From assembly GCA_013415695.1 (NCBI GenBank), contig JAAEEP010000010.1:1-64000 (forward strand): 64,000 bases of DNA. The letters are read 5' to 3'. Positions 8,824 to 17,137 of this stretch are shown here, in pieces (position 1 is the first letter of the stretch; each line of letters begins with the position of its first letter). The DNA is from Methanomassiliicoccales archaeon. Lineage in GTDB: Archaea; Thermoplasmatota; Thermoplasmata; Methanomassiliicoccales; JAAEEP01. Made by a program: the position numbers and the translations under genes. Below the pieces are notes generated by a model that searched no databases, was not told where the DNA came from, and saw only the letters and a list, made by a program, of their open reading frames with translations.

Positions 8824-10431
8824 ATGGACCTTACTCCCTACCTGATAGCACTTATCGTCATCCTTGGATGGACCGCGATGGTCTACGGTCTGAAGAAGAA
8901 AGGGACCTTGGAGAAGGTAGGGCTGTCCAACTGGGGTCCATTTCTGATGTGGAAGACAGAAAAAGGTAAGAATTTCATCGATAAGCTGGCCAAACCGCGC
9001 CGATTCTGGCTTGTTTTCGCGGCTTTCTCAAAGGTCCTCTGCCTTCTCGTAATGATCTTCATCATGGGCCTGCTCATATGGGAGGCCACCTTAGTAACCA
9101 ACATTCCGGCCGAAAGCGCCCCTACGCCAGAGATGATCATAGGAATTCCAGGTATCAATCCCTTGATACCCATCTGGTATGGTATACTGGGTTTAATCGT
9201 AGCAATCGTGTTTCATGAATTCGCCCATGGTATACTGACTAGGGTGGGTGACCTCAAGCTCAAGACGCTGGGACTGATATTCTTCATATTCCCTATGGGA
9301 GCTTTCGTAGAACCTGATGAGGACGAGCTAACGAAGACCACCAAACGCAAGAGAATGAATGTCTTCGCGGTGGGAGCATCCATGAACATCATTGTTGCGG
9401 TGTTCTGCGCCTTCCTGTTCTCGACGGTATTTCTCTCCTCGGTGGCACCGGTCAGGGACGGCCCCGTGGTGGTGACGGTGGCCGGTGACAGTCCGGCATC
9501 CCATGGAGATCTGGAGTTCGGTTCACAGATAGTGGAGATCGGTGGGACCGTTGTGGTCGATCCAGATGATCTGAACGACATCGATGCTCCATATCCAGGT
9601 GATCTGGTTTCGGTCAAGTATTTCTTCAAGAGTCAGGAGTTCAATAGTCTGTTCTATTCAGGTGTGACCATCACCTCTTCATCAAAGGGTCTTCCCGCCG
9701 CGGATGCGGGAATGAAAACAGGAATGATATTGCAATCGATCAATGACACAGTGCTGTACAATCCTGATGATTTTACAGAGACGATGTCAAGAACCCACCC
9801 TCAGCAGACCGTCAATGTCACTGTGATGTCCTGGAATGATACGACCCAGAGCTACCTGCCTGTAGCCAGCATTCATCAAGTGACCCTGACCAGCAGAAAT
9901 GATTATCTGAGGAGCATTGGGGTGGACCCAGGCGATGAACCGGATAAGGGGTTCTTAGGTGTGAACAGCGCTTTCCTCGGGGTGGGTACCACCACTCCGG
10001 AAGCTCTGCTCACAGTGCTTTCCAATCCCTTAGAGGGGGCAACCTCAGCTGGGGATCTGTTCAGTGGATTCATCATCTACATTGCCCTTCCATTCAGAGG
10101 ATTGGCTCCCGTTCAATCGCCTATCACAGACTTATTCGATGTGACCGGAGCCCTTGGAGCTCTTCCGGTTGATCTCTTCTGGATACTTGCGAACTCTTTC
10201 TATTGGATATTCTGGATCAACCTCATGGTTGGAATGACGAATGTCCTCCCTGCAGTTCCCCTAGATGGTGGCTATCTCTTCCGCGATGGAATCGATTCCA
10301 TTATCAGGAGATTGAAGAAGAGTGCATCCCAGGAGGACATCGAGAGATACGTTGGCAGTATAACTCTGGCATTGGCAATGGTCGTGCTATTCTTGATCAT
10401 ATGGCAGTTGATAGGCCCGCGAATATTGTGA
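8824..10431 (+). CDS. Site-2 protease family zinc metalloprotease with PDZ domain
   Basis: Intramembrane protease of the M50 (S2P/RseP) family, 535 aa. The zinc-binding HEFAH motif is at 131-135 inside a membrane helix, and the second metal ligand motif LDG is at about 480-482 in NVLPAVPLDGGYLF. Between them are membrane segments and an extracytoplasmic region with at least one PDZ-like domain (about 205-345). Such enzymes cut transmembrane substrates, often to release regulators or clear signal peptides; the substrate here is unknown. The TATA-like TTTTAATAG at about 8782 lies too far for a leaderless start, and the region before ATG 8824 has GAGGAAT as a weak ribosome site. Confidence 0.9.
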   Translation: MDLTPYLIALIVILGWTAMVYGLKKKGTLEKVGLSNWGPFLMWKTEKGKNFIDKLAKPRRFWLVFAAFSKVLCLLVMIFIMGLLIWEATLVTNIPAESAPTPEMIIGIPGINPLIPIWYGILGLIVAIVFHEFAHGILTRVGDLKLKTLGLIFFIFPMGAFVEPDEDELTKTTKRKRMNVFAVGASMNIIVAVFCAFLFSTVFLSSVAPVRDGPVVVTVAGDSPASHGDLEFGSQIVEIGGTVVVDPDDLNDIDAPYPGDLVSVKYFFKSQEFNSLFYSGVTITSSSKGLPAADAGMKTGMILQSINDTVLYNPDDFTETMSRTHPQQTVNVTVMSWNDTTQSYLPVASIHQVTLTSRNDYLRSIGVDPGDEPDKGFLGVNSAFLGVGTTTPEALLTVLSNPLEGATSAGDLFSGFIIYIALPFRGLAPVQSPITDLFDVTGALGALPVDLFWILANSFYWIFWINLMVGMTNVLPAVPLDGGYLFRDGIDSIIRRLKKSASQEDIERYVGSITLALAMVVLFLIIWQLIGPRIL

Positions 10432-10448
10432 TCCATAAGTCGAAGAAA

Positions 10449-10715
10449 TCATGGACTCTTGTTCTTGTTGCAATCCGGGCAGAGTTCTTGGTCGAGCGAG
10501 CTGATATTGGAGAACACGTCGAAGACCTTCTCACACCTGGAGCATTTCTTGAATGCTAAGAATACTGGGCGGAAATCATCGCAATCCATTACCCTTCCAC
10601 GGCGATTTCGATTACAGAGGGTGGCCTCGCAGTTGTCACATAGGCTTCTACGGCTGACATTGATATATCGATGTTCACCGATCCTCACTTTAGTCAAGTA
10701 ATCGCCCTGCTTCAA
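10449..10715 (-). CDS. Small zinc-ribbon protein
   Basis: An 88-residue protein with eight cysteines in two groups: C26, C29, C34, C45 (ending in a CDDFRP stretch) and C58, C61, C79, C82. The second group is a classical CxxC...CxxC zinc ribbon; the first resembles small archaeal proteins of unknown function with a CDxFRP motif. The start is TTG at 10715. It lies directly downstream of nrdD on the same strand with a 97-bp gap containing a T-rich stretch, so it may have its own transcript. I cannot assign a function; nucleic acid or protein binding through zinc is likely. Confidence 0.7.
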   Translation of the reverse strand: MKQGDYLTKVRIGEHRYINVSRRSLCDNCEATLCNRNRRGRVMDCDDFRPVFLAFKKCSRCEKVFDVFSNISSLDQELCPDCNKNKSP

Positions 10716-10812
10716 TCTCTATCATCAAGATAGATCGTATTTCAACTTTCTTTATCATATCAAGGGAATGAGTCTTGCATGCTCGAATTGAAAAAGAAGA
10801 AGGGGAAGGGGT

Positions 10813-12927
10813 TTAGTTGAGGGCTGAACGATGCCTTTCCTTAAGTTCTCCTAGCTTTCCTTTGTTCCAGCTGCTGATCTTCGAGAAGAATCCAGTCACA
10901 CGGGTTATGCCTTCCACATTGGGCGATTGGCATTTAGGGCACGTATCGTGGAGTCCTCTCACAGTTTGCCCGCAGCTAAGGCAGGAGGTAAACTCGGGGC
11001 TAAAAGCGATCTGAGTATTCTGAGTGTTATGGAATGTCTTCTTGACAAAGGCAGCGATACTCTCTGCCGGTGGTTTCGACTCACCAAGCCAGACGTGTGT
11101 CAGCGCACCAGCCTCTATCAGCGGGTGGTACAGTCCCTCCATCTTGACCCTCTCGATCGCACCTATGTTCGATCCCACATTCAGGTAGGTGGAGTTTGTG
11201 TAGTAGATCTCCCCTGTGGTCCTGTTCCCCCTTATCGCGGTGGGGGCCTGCAATGGGAAGTACTTCATATCCAATTTGGCAAAGCGGTATGCCGTACTCT
11301 CGGCGGGGGTCTGCTCCAACGGCATTCGTATACCGTACTCCTCACCGATGCTCTCGGCCTCCTTCTTCATTGAGGCTATTACCCTCAGACCATACTTCAG
11401 TGCGTCCTTGGACTCGTGCAGTTCCTCTCCGGTATGATATTGGACCAATTCGTTGAGTCCGACCATTCCTACCAAGAAAGAGGCTTTGTCCAGTCTATAA
11501 TATGGCTCACCATCGAGATTCATGGTTAGCAGTGACAGGGGGCCCATCTTTCCCATATCCAGGAGCTGAGCAATGAACTCCTTCTTCTGAACATGTGCTT
11601 TCGCCACCATTTCCATCCGTTCCCGGATGAGCTCATTGAGCCTGGTATCGTCCTGATGCGCCTCGTATGCTATCCTGGGAAGATTCAAGGTGACGTTCTG
11701 CATCGCGGAGTATCGCATCTTCCAAGGAGTCTTGGCATCCTCGAGGTCGCTCCTGTCGAGCTTGAACGTCAATCTGCAACACTCACTTATCTTCGCGGTA
11801 TCTCCACGGTCAAAAACAAAATATGTATTGCCCTTTTCCGCTGCAACCTGGGATATCTTCTCCAGGAACTGATCGCTGCCTTCTGTACGGAAGAATTTCT
11901 CCGTCATATGGACATTGGGCTTGGGGAAGAAGAATGGTCTCCCCAAAGCGTCCCCCTCCATATATACATCGAATAGAGCATCGATGAATCTCTGACTCTC
12001 ATCGAGATAATCCTCATAGTTCTGTCCCGTGAATTCTCCCTTTGGGCCTATTGCAGGCACTCCCACGAAATGATCCGGTATCTCCCAGTAGAGATTCAGA
12101 TCGCTGAAGATCGATTGACCTCCTCTGGCTACCGCTTGCTGGGCAAATTCGAAAACGAGGATCTGGGCAAGCTGTTTCATCCTGGAGTAATCAATGCCCT
12201 CCAGGTATGGTGCAAGAAAGATGTTAAACGCATCCCATCCTATGGCCCCTGCGAAATGCCCCTGCAGTGCTGCCGAGAACTTTATTATCTGTTCGATAAG
12301 CACCTCTGGGTGCTTTGCTGGCTTCGCAATAGAGATGGCATTGGGTAGATTTAACCCGAACTTCTTCACGTACTCTATCGATTGACCGCTACAGTAAGGA
12401 CGGTCGACCATACCCAAGTCATGCAGATGTATGTCCCCCCTCATGTGAGCATCTGCCATCTCCTGACTGAATACCTCTAGCAGAGCAAATTCCTTCTTTA
12501 TCCTCTCAGAGAGTGTGAGATTAGTAGCCTCTGGCCCATGTGGAACATTGGCATTCTCCTTGTTTGGACACATGATGATCTGACGGGCATCGTACAGTGG
12601 AACACCAAGCCGGGTGTGCTGCTTCCTGATCCCTGCCAAGCTATACTCAACGAGCTTGGCGTTTGTCAGCTCTCTGATCAAAGGTGCTGTAACGATATCA
12701 AGATCAAGTTCCGCGATTAGTTTCTCGACCTCGGTCGCAACGATTCGGGCAGCATCCAGACTGATGTCTGTCTCACGTACCAAAGCGTCGTATATCCTCG
12801 ATTTGTCCCATTTCTTGATCTCTTCATCTGATGTCCTGACGAATAAGGACAATTCGGTAGATTCCTTATCATCGGAATGTAATTCTTTATGATCGTGCAT
12901 ATGCTCTGCTGCTTTCATTCTGTCCAC
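10813..12927 (-). CDS. nrdD: Anaerobic (class III) ribonucleoside-triphosphate reductase
   Basis: Catalytic subunit that makes deoxyribonucleotides without oxygen, using a glycyl radical. An N-terminal ATP-cone-like region (about 25-110) is followed by the glycyl radical enzyme barrel. Near the C-terminus a structural zinc site is formed by C649, C652, C663 and C666, followed by the radical loop RVTGFF with Gly at about 679. The 704-residue length fits the family. The start is GTG 12927 or ATG 12918; neither has a strong ribosome site. No gene for the radical SAM activase NrdG lies beside it. It diverges from a winged-helix gene across a repeat-rich promoter region. Confidence 0.95.
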   Translation of the reverse strand: MDRMKAAEHMHDHKELHSDDKESTELSLFVRTSDEEIKKWDKSRIYDALVRETDISLDAARIVATEVEKLIAELDLDIVTAPLIRELTNAKLVEYSLAGIRKQHTRLGVPLYDARQIIMCPNKENANVPHGPEATNLTLSERIKKEFALLEVFSQEMADAHMRGDIHLHDLGMVDRPYCSGQSIEYVKKFGLNLPNAISIAKPAKHPEVLIEQIIKFSAALQGHFAGAIGWDAFNIFLAPYLEGIDYSRMKQLAQILVFEFAQQAVARGGQSIFSDLNLYWEIPDHFVGVPAIGPKGEFTGQNYEDYLDESQRFIDALFDVYMEGDALGRPFFFPKPNVHMTEKFFRTEGSDQFLEKISQVAAEKGNTYFVFDRGDTAKISECCRLTFKLDRSDLEDAKTPWKMRYSAMQNVTLNLPRIAYEAHQDDTRLNELIRERMEMVAKAHVQKKEFIAQLLDMGKMGPLSLLTMNLDGEPYYRLDKASFLVGMVGLNELVQYHTGEELHESKDALKYGLRVIASMKKEAESIGEEYGIRMPLEQTPAESTAYRFAKLDMKYFPLQAPTAIRGNRTTGEIYYTNSTYLNVGSNIGAIERVKMEGLYHPLIEAGALTHVWLGESKPPAESIAAFVKKTFHNTQNTQIAFSPEFTSCLSCGQTVRGLHDTCPKCQSPNVEGITRVTGFFSKISSWNKGKLGELKERHRSALN

Positions 12928-12985
12928 TTCCCAAAACGGGATCCAAGCGCATCCCCGCCGTAGAGTAAATTTTGCTATTCCTCTC

Positions 12986-12996
12986 TTTAAATAAAG
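12986..12996 (-). promoter_or_regulatory. TATA box of nrdD
   Basis: On the minus strand CTTTATTTAAA (12996-12986) is a good archaeal TATA box. A start about 25 nt downstream falls near 12962, leaving a leader of some 35-45 nt before the nrdD start codon. Confidence 0.55.
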
Positions 12997-13017
12997 CTAT
13001 TTTTGAATCCAGTTAGG

Positions 13018-13096
13018 ATACCAATGAGGTAACAAATAAACCCCGTTATCACCACGAGAAAGGCTTATTAGTTACCAATATTGTTACCATATTGGT
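13018..13096. promoter_or_regulatory. Repeat-rich operator in the nrdD / regulator divergent promoter
   Basis: Related hexamers recur here: TACCAAT at about 13019-13025, GGTAAC 13028-13033, GTTATC 13045-13050, GTTACC 13071-13076 and GTTACC 13083-13088 (12 bp apart). In addition, ACCAATA (13074-13080) and TATTGGT (13090-13096) form a perfect 7-bp inverted repeat with a 9-nt spacer. This arrangement is typical of a binding site for a dimeric regulator. The most obvious candidate is the winged-helix protein encoded immediately to the right. Confidence 0.5.
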
Positions 13097-13129
13097 GATC
13101 AAGCGTTCCATCCAGAGAAGGAACTCAAC

Positions 13130-13684
13130 GTGATAATCTTCGAACTACTAAAGAAAGATGGAAAATCAATCAGCGCTCTGTCCAAAGAATTGGAGAAAAA
13201 CGGATACAAGTTCCATCGCCTCATACTCACAGGTTATCTGCGAGCCCTTGCAGACATGAAGATACTGAAGGAGAGAGATGTTCCACCCGCCAAAATATAT
13301 TTGCCAGCAAAGGTCAGGAGGAAGGACATCTATGAGATTGTGGGAGAAAGAGCCTTGGAGAGAGGTGCATCCTCCGAGGAAACCAATGAAATCTCATTAT
13401 TCTGCCTCAGCAAGCTCTTCGGCAGGGCAATCTTTGAAGAGGAGTTCAAGAGAACGGGGATCAGGGATGAACCCATTGGTAGAATTGCCACTCAGGAAGA
13501 GAGACAAGAAGCCAAGAAGTTTCTGATGTCCTCGGGGTTTAAGATTGCGAACAGCAACAGGGCTTTCATGCCCCAGAGGGAATTTCACGAGATCCACCTG
13601 GAGATCTTGGAATCCATTATCAGTGATGATTACGGGCTCTCACATCTGGTCAAAGAGATCAAGCAGACAAAACTCAGCTTATGA
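13130..13684 (+). CDS. Winged-helix-type regulator, divergent from nrdD
   Basis: A 184-residue protein whose first 70 residues (FELLKKDGKSISALSKELE, then LTGYLRALADMKILKERD) read as a winged helix-turn-helix; the rest is helical and charged with no family I recognise. GTG at 13130 is the first start codon in this frame after the stop at 13037; GAAGGA lies about 6 nt upstream. The upstream codons are open and could encode a slightly longer N-terminus if a rare start were used. Its position opposite nrdD suggests control of nucleotide reduction or of its own synthesis, but this is only inferred. Confidence 0.72.
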   Translation: MIIFELLKKDGKSISALSKELEKNGYKFHRLILTGYLRALADMKILKERDVPPAKIYLPAKVRRKDIYEIVGERALERGASSEETNEISLFCLSKLFGRAIFEEEFKRTGIRDEPIGRIATQEERQEAKKFLMSSGFKIANSNRAFMPQREFHEIHLEILESIISDDYGLSHLVKEIKQTKLSL

Positions 13685-13802
13685 TTCCTTAGTCATTTGA
13701 GATTGAGTATGTTCACGATTAGCAGATAAAGGAGCCAAATGGACGAAAGCCAATTGTCAATTTTCAAGAATCTATTTATCTTTAAAGTCCATACTCGTGG
13801 CC

Positions 13803-14801
13803 ATGGACCTAAAGGCCCTTGCTCAGGCTATCCGGAATCATCCAGGGGTTACACGGAAGAGGAGCATTTCTGAAGTCATGCACTTCATTCCATCAATTGG
13901 CCACAACAAGGTCCTGGCATCCTGCGGTGAAGATTGCGCCGTGCTGGAATACGGAGACTCTGTTCTACTTCTGGCCGCAGATGGCATAATGGAGCCCCTC
14001 ATGAAGGCCAGCCCCTACTATGCAGGTTACTATTCGGTTCTGGTCAATATCAATGATATTTCGGCAATGGGCGGAATACCAATCGCCATGGTCGATATAA
14101 TCTCTATGAAGGACCTCAAGATATGTGCTCAGGTAATGAGAGGAGTGGAGATAGCGGTCAAGAAATTTGGAGTCCCCATAGTTGGGGGACATACCCATCC
14201 TGACTGCGAATACCACGCCATCGATATCGCCATACTGGGCACGGCTAAAAAAGACGAGGTGATCTATAGTCATACGGCCAAGGTCGGTGACGACATCATA
14301 TTCGCCATGGATCTCGATGGTTTCTATCCAGATGCCCTTCCTTATGCTTGGGACACCACCACCATGAAAGACAACCAGCTGGTGAGGGCGCAGGTGATGA
14401 TTATGAACGAGATCTCCAGCAAGGGTTTGGTCAATTCAGGAAAGGATATGAGCAATCCTGGATCCATAGGAACATTGGGTATGCTCCTCGAGACCAGTGC
14501 CAAGGGAGGGACTGTGGATGTAGATCTCATCCCCCGGCCCGACAATACGGATTTCATTCAGTGGATAATGGCCTACCAGGGCTGTGGGTTCGTGGTCACT
14601 TGCCCGCCCCAGAACTCGGAGGAGGTCATCGATATGTTCAAGAGAGTCGAGGTGACGGCATCGGTGGTAGGAAGCATCGACGATTCCAACAAACTCGTGC
14701 TCACCTCCGGTGGAAAGGAAGACGTTCTCTTCGACTTTAACAGTGATATCATAACAGGGTGCAAACCCTCTACAATGGCCGGTATGAACCACAGGTTCTG
14801 A
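13803..14801 (+). CDS. Methanogenesis marker 2 family protein (AIR synthase-related)
   Basis: A PurM/SelD/HypE-like ATP-binding protein, 332 aa. It shows the GEDCAVLEYGD motif near residue 45, the LLLAADGI stretch, an SVLVNINDISAMGG segment, and the subfamily signatures WDTTTMK and GKDMSNPGSIGTLGMLLE. These match what I know of methanogenesis marker protein 2 (TIGR03267), whose biochemical role is not established. ATG 13803 has no ribosome site; an AT-rich box (TTTATCTTTAAAG, about 13773-13785) lies the right distance upstream for a leaderless message. Finding it beside a 2-oxoacid dehydrogenase system suggests either a methanogenic relative or retention of this gene in a non-methanogen. Confidence 0.85.
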   Translation: MDLKALAQAIRNHPGVTRKRSISEVMHFIPSIGHNKVLASCGEDCAVLEYGDSVLLLAADGIMEPLMKASPYYAGYYSVLVNINDISAMGGIPIAMVDIISMKDLKICAQVMRGVEIAVKKFGVPIVGGHTHPDCEYHAIDIAILGTAKKDEVIYSHTAKVGDDIIFAMDLDGFYPDALPYAWDTTTMKDNQLVRAQVMIMNEISSKGLVNSGKDMSNPGSIGTLGMLLETSAKGGTVDVDLIPRPDNTDFIQWIMAYQGCGFVVTCPPQNSEEVIDMFKRVEVTASVVGSIDDSNKLVLTSGGKEDVLFDFNSDIITGCKPSTMAGMNHRF

Positions 14802-14839
14802 TCGATTCATAATTCTAGCATTGTTGAATTGAAGAGAGG

Positions 14840-15160
14840 AGAAGGTGCTAGGCCACAGCGGTTGCCGGCCGGTCCGAGGAAGATTGTTCGATCGACTTCT
14901 CAACCCCGCACCCCTTCGAGCGTCAGTAGTCCACGGTTGGACTGCTCCCGTCAGGGCCTGGCCCGTTCCCCATGATTAGAGCAAGGAATGCCGCCCTCCG
15001 GCTGCATCGCGATGCCGCCACTGGCCCCGAAGGACAGGGCTTCATAGTTGTTGATCGGGTCTTCAACGCTCCGGTTACGACGTCCACTGCTGTCACCCTC
15101 GCTATCGACGATTTCGATGTAGAAGGGCACGCCGAACGCCCCGGTCAAGCCTAGCAAACT
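14840..15160 (-). ncRNA. ffs: Archaeal signal recognition particle (7S) RNA
   Basis: No protein gene occupies this GC-rich 530-bp gap. On the minus strand the 5' end reads GCTAGGC (15155-15149) and its complement GCCTAGC closes the 3' end (14853-14847), forming helix 2. The Alu-domain part GGGGCGTTCGGCGTGCCC follows the start, and the S-domain helix 8 core CCAGGCCC-TGAC-GGGAGCAG is at about 14962-14943, matching the universal CAGGYCC / GGRAGCAG consensus. The loop is UGAC instead of the usual GGAA. A TATA box lies 25 nt upstream and a pyrimidine-rich stretch follows the 3' end. About 320 nt is normal for archaea. Exact ends are approximate. It works with SRP54 (55.3 kb). Confidence 0.92.
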
Positions 15161-15180
15161 CCGAAGTAAGGTTAGGAGCT

Positions 15181-15190
15181 ATTTATAATT
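15181..15190 (-). promoter_or_regulatory. TATA box of the SRP RNA gene
   Basis: On the minus strand AATTATAAAT (15190-15181) lies about 25 nt before the inferred 5' end of the SRP RNA near 15160. The sharp boundary between this AT-rich box and the GC-rich RNA supports the assignment. Confidence 0.7.
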
Positions 15191-15344
15191 AACCTGGGTC
15201 CACCCTCAAGCGGGTTTCACAGTGTTACTTCCAGCATATTGCGGGATTGATAGAAAAGAATATGTATTGTATTCAAGTTCCGATTAATTAAGATTAAACT
15301 CTAATAATAATGTTTGAAGCTTAATCTTTGAGTTGGGGATTAAC

Positions 15345-16262
15345 ATGCGCCTAGGTCCCTTTACGTCCGATGAGAAAGAGGGAGGAACAGACAAGGATAG
15401 GGGGAAGGCCACTCAGGACGCCTTGAAAGAGGGAGATGCCATATTCTTCTACAGGAAGGATCTGTGGTTTGGAATTCGTAACCACCTCCTCAATATCGTT
15501 CTCGGAGTTCTCCTGCTTCTAGTGATCTGGTACCTAGTGGCTGAACTGGTCAATTTGTGGAAGGGGCTTACACTTTTCCCGACACCGGCTGAGACCCTTT
15601 CCAGACTCGTTGACCTTCTGGGTGGACAGAAACTATATGGTGTGACCGTTTACAGCCATGTGAGCGCTAGCTTGGCCCGATGGGCTGCCGGTTATGCGCT
15701 GGCGGTCTTTTTCGGGATCGTCATGGGCATATCTCTAGGAGTTTCCAGGAGAACCCACGACGTTGGCATAATACCCATATACATATTCCAAATGATACCG
15801 GGGCTTGCTTGGGTCCCCATAGCCATGCTGATCTTTGGCCTGGGAAATATCTCCACGATATTCATGATATTCATGACCGCCCTTCCTCCCATCGCCATTA
15901 GTACTTCCAGCGGAATAAGGGCGGTCCCTCCAAACCTCGTAAAGGCGGCTCAGATGACCGGAGCAAGCCGGTCGCGGATATTCTTCCACGTTCTTCTTCC
16001 CGCCTCCGCAATGTCGGTCATAAACGGATTGAGGATAGGGCTGGCGAACGGGTGGAGGGTTCTCATCGCCGCGGAGATGGTGGTGGGTGTCGCGATCGGA
16101 CTAGGATACTCAATATTCCAGTCCCGTTGGTCCCTTGACTTCGAGGCCGCCTTCGTTTGCATCGTGATAATATGTATGATCGGCCTGGTCATCGAGAAAC
16201 TACTCTTCGTTGTGCTGGAGGACAAGATCAGGCAGAGAATGGGCTTGACGGAGGAGGGATAG
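15345..16262 (+). CDS. NitT/TauT-type ABC transporter permease
   Basis: Membrane subunit of an importer of the nitrate/sulfonate/taurine type, 305 aa. A charged N-terminus of about 35 residues precedes about six helices of the BPD_transp_1 domain, with the coupling segment LVKAAQMTGASRSRIFFHVLLP. ATG 15345 has GGGGA about five nt upstream; a TTG at 15333 would place the ribosome site inside the gene. The next gene begins three nt after the stop. The substrate cannot be read from the permease; see the receptor and the methyltransferase-like gene of the same operon. Confidence 0.9.
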   Translation: MRLGPFTSDEKEGGTDKDRGKATQDALKEGDAIFFYRKDLWFGIRNHLLNIVLGVLLLLVIWYLVAELVNLWKGLTLFPTPAETLSRLVDLLGGQKLYGVTVYSHVSASLARWAAGYALAVFFGIVMGISLGVSRRTHDVGIIPIYIFQMIPGLAWVPIAMLIFGLGNISTIFMIFMTALPPIAISTSSGIRAVPPNLVKAAQMTGASRSRIFFHVLLPASAMSVINGLRIGLANGWRVLIAAEMVVGVAIGLGYSIFQSRWSLDFEAAFVCIVIICMIGLVIEKLLFVVLEDKIRQRMGLTEEG

Positions 16263-16265
16263 AGA

Positions 16266-17132
16266 ATGCTAGAGATCGGCGGGGTTTCCAAGGTTTTCCA
16301 CGACCGGCGAAAAGGTCGGGGAGTTATCGCTCTCAGGGATATCCACCTGTCCGTGGCTAGGAACGAGTTCCTGGTCATCATTGGACCCAGTGGCTGTGGC
16401 AAGAGCACCCTCATCAACATGATAGCAGGATTCGACCGACCAACCCGGGGTAGGATCCTTCACGAGGGGGAGGTGGTTACAGGACCATCGCCGAGAAGAG
16501 CAGTGGTATTCCAAGACCACTCCCTCTTCCCCTGGATGTCCGTGATGGAGAACATAGAGTTCGGCCTGGTATCCAACGGAATTTCCCCTTCGGTCAGGAG
16601 GAAAACAGCCCTCCACTACCTGGAGCTTGTGGGATTGTCCGATTTCAAGGATGCGAGACCATGCGAGCTTTCGGGAGGCATGATGCAGAAAGTCGCTGTG
16701 GCACGCACCCTGGCCCTTGAACCTGACCTTCTTCTCATGGATGAGCCCTTTGGCAGTTTGGATGAAGAGACACGACGCCGAATGGATAGGGAGCTCCTCA
16801 GCATCTGGAAGAAGGAGAAGAAAACGGTGATTTTCATCACCCACAACCTAGAGGAGGCCGTCCTCCTGGCGGACAGGATCGTCCTGATGTCCACAAGGCC
16901 GGGTGAGGTAGAGGCCGAGTGGATCGTGCGGAGGGAAAGGCCCCGGGATCCGATGTCTCCCTGCATGTGCGAGCTCAAGCGGGAGATCTCCGCCAGACTC
17001 ACGGGCGTCTATCATCCCGAGAATGGTGAACAGAACCATGGACAGATCCCTGTAGAAATCGAGACAGAATGTTCCTCATTGAGGGACAAACTGGCTGAAC
17101 ATTCAATTGAGAAGTTGAAGATGAGGAGATGA
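16266..17132 (+). CDS. NitT/TauT-type ABC transporter ATPase
   Basis: Energy-coupling subunit of the same importer, 288 aa. Walker A GPSGCGKS is at about residues 40-47, the Q-loop in VVFQDHSLFPW, the signature LSGGMMQKVAVA, Walker B LLLMDEP and the switch histidine in FITHNLEEA. All catalytic elements are intact. The C-terminal 50 residues are charged and probably regulatory or disordered. A GGAGGGAT ribosome site precedes ATG 16266. The stop overlaps the region just before the receptor gene, as expected for an operon. Confidence 0.92.
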   Translation: MLEIGGVSKVFHDRRKGRGVIALRDIHLSVARNEFLVIIGPSGCGKSTLINMIAGFDRPTRGRILHEGEVVTGPSPRRAVVFQDHSLFPWMSVMENIEFGLVSNGISPSVRRKTALHYLELVGLSDFKDARPCELSGGMMQKVAVARTLALEPDLLLMDEPFGSLDEETRRRMDRELLSIWKKEKKTVIFITHNLEEAVLLADRIVLMSTRPGEVEAEWIVRRERPRDPMSPCMCELKREISARLTGVYHPENGEQNHGQIPVEIETECSSLRDKLAEHSIEKLKMRR

Positions 17133-17137
17133 ACTGT

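Noticed and set aside
14951-15157. Two overlapping reading frames of about 60-68 codons inside the 14.8-15.2 kb gap, one per strand
   Set aside because: They lie within the SRP RNA gene and owe their length to its high GC content; no ribosome site or family similarity.
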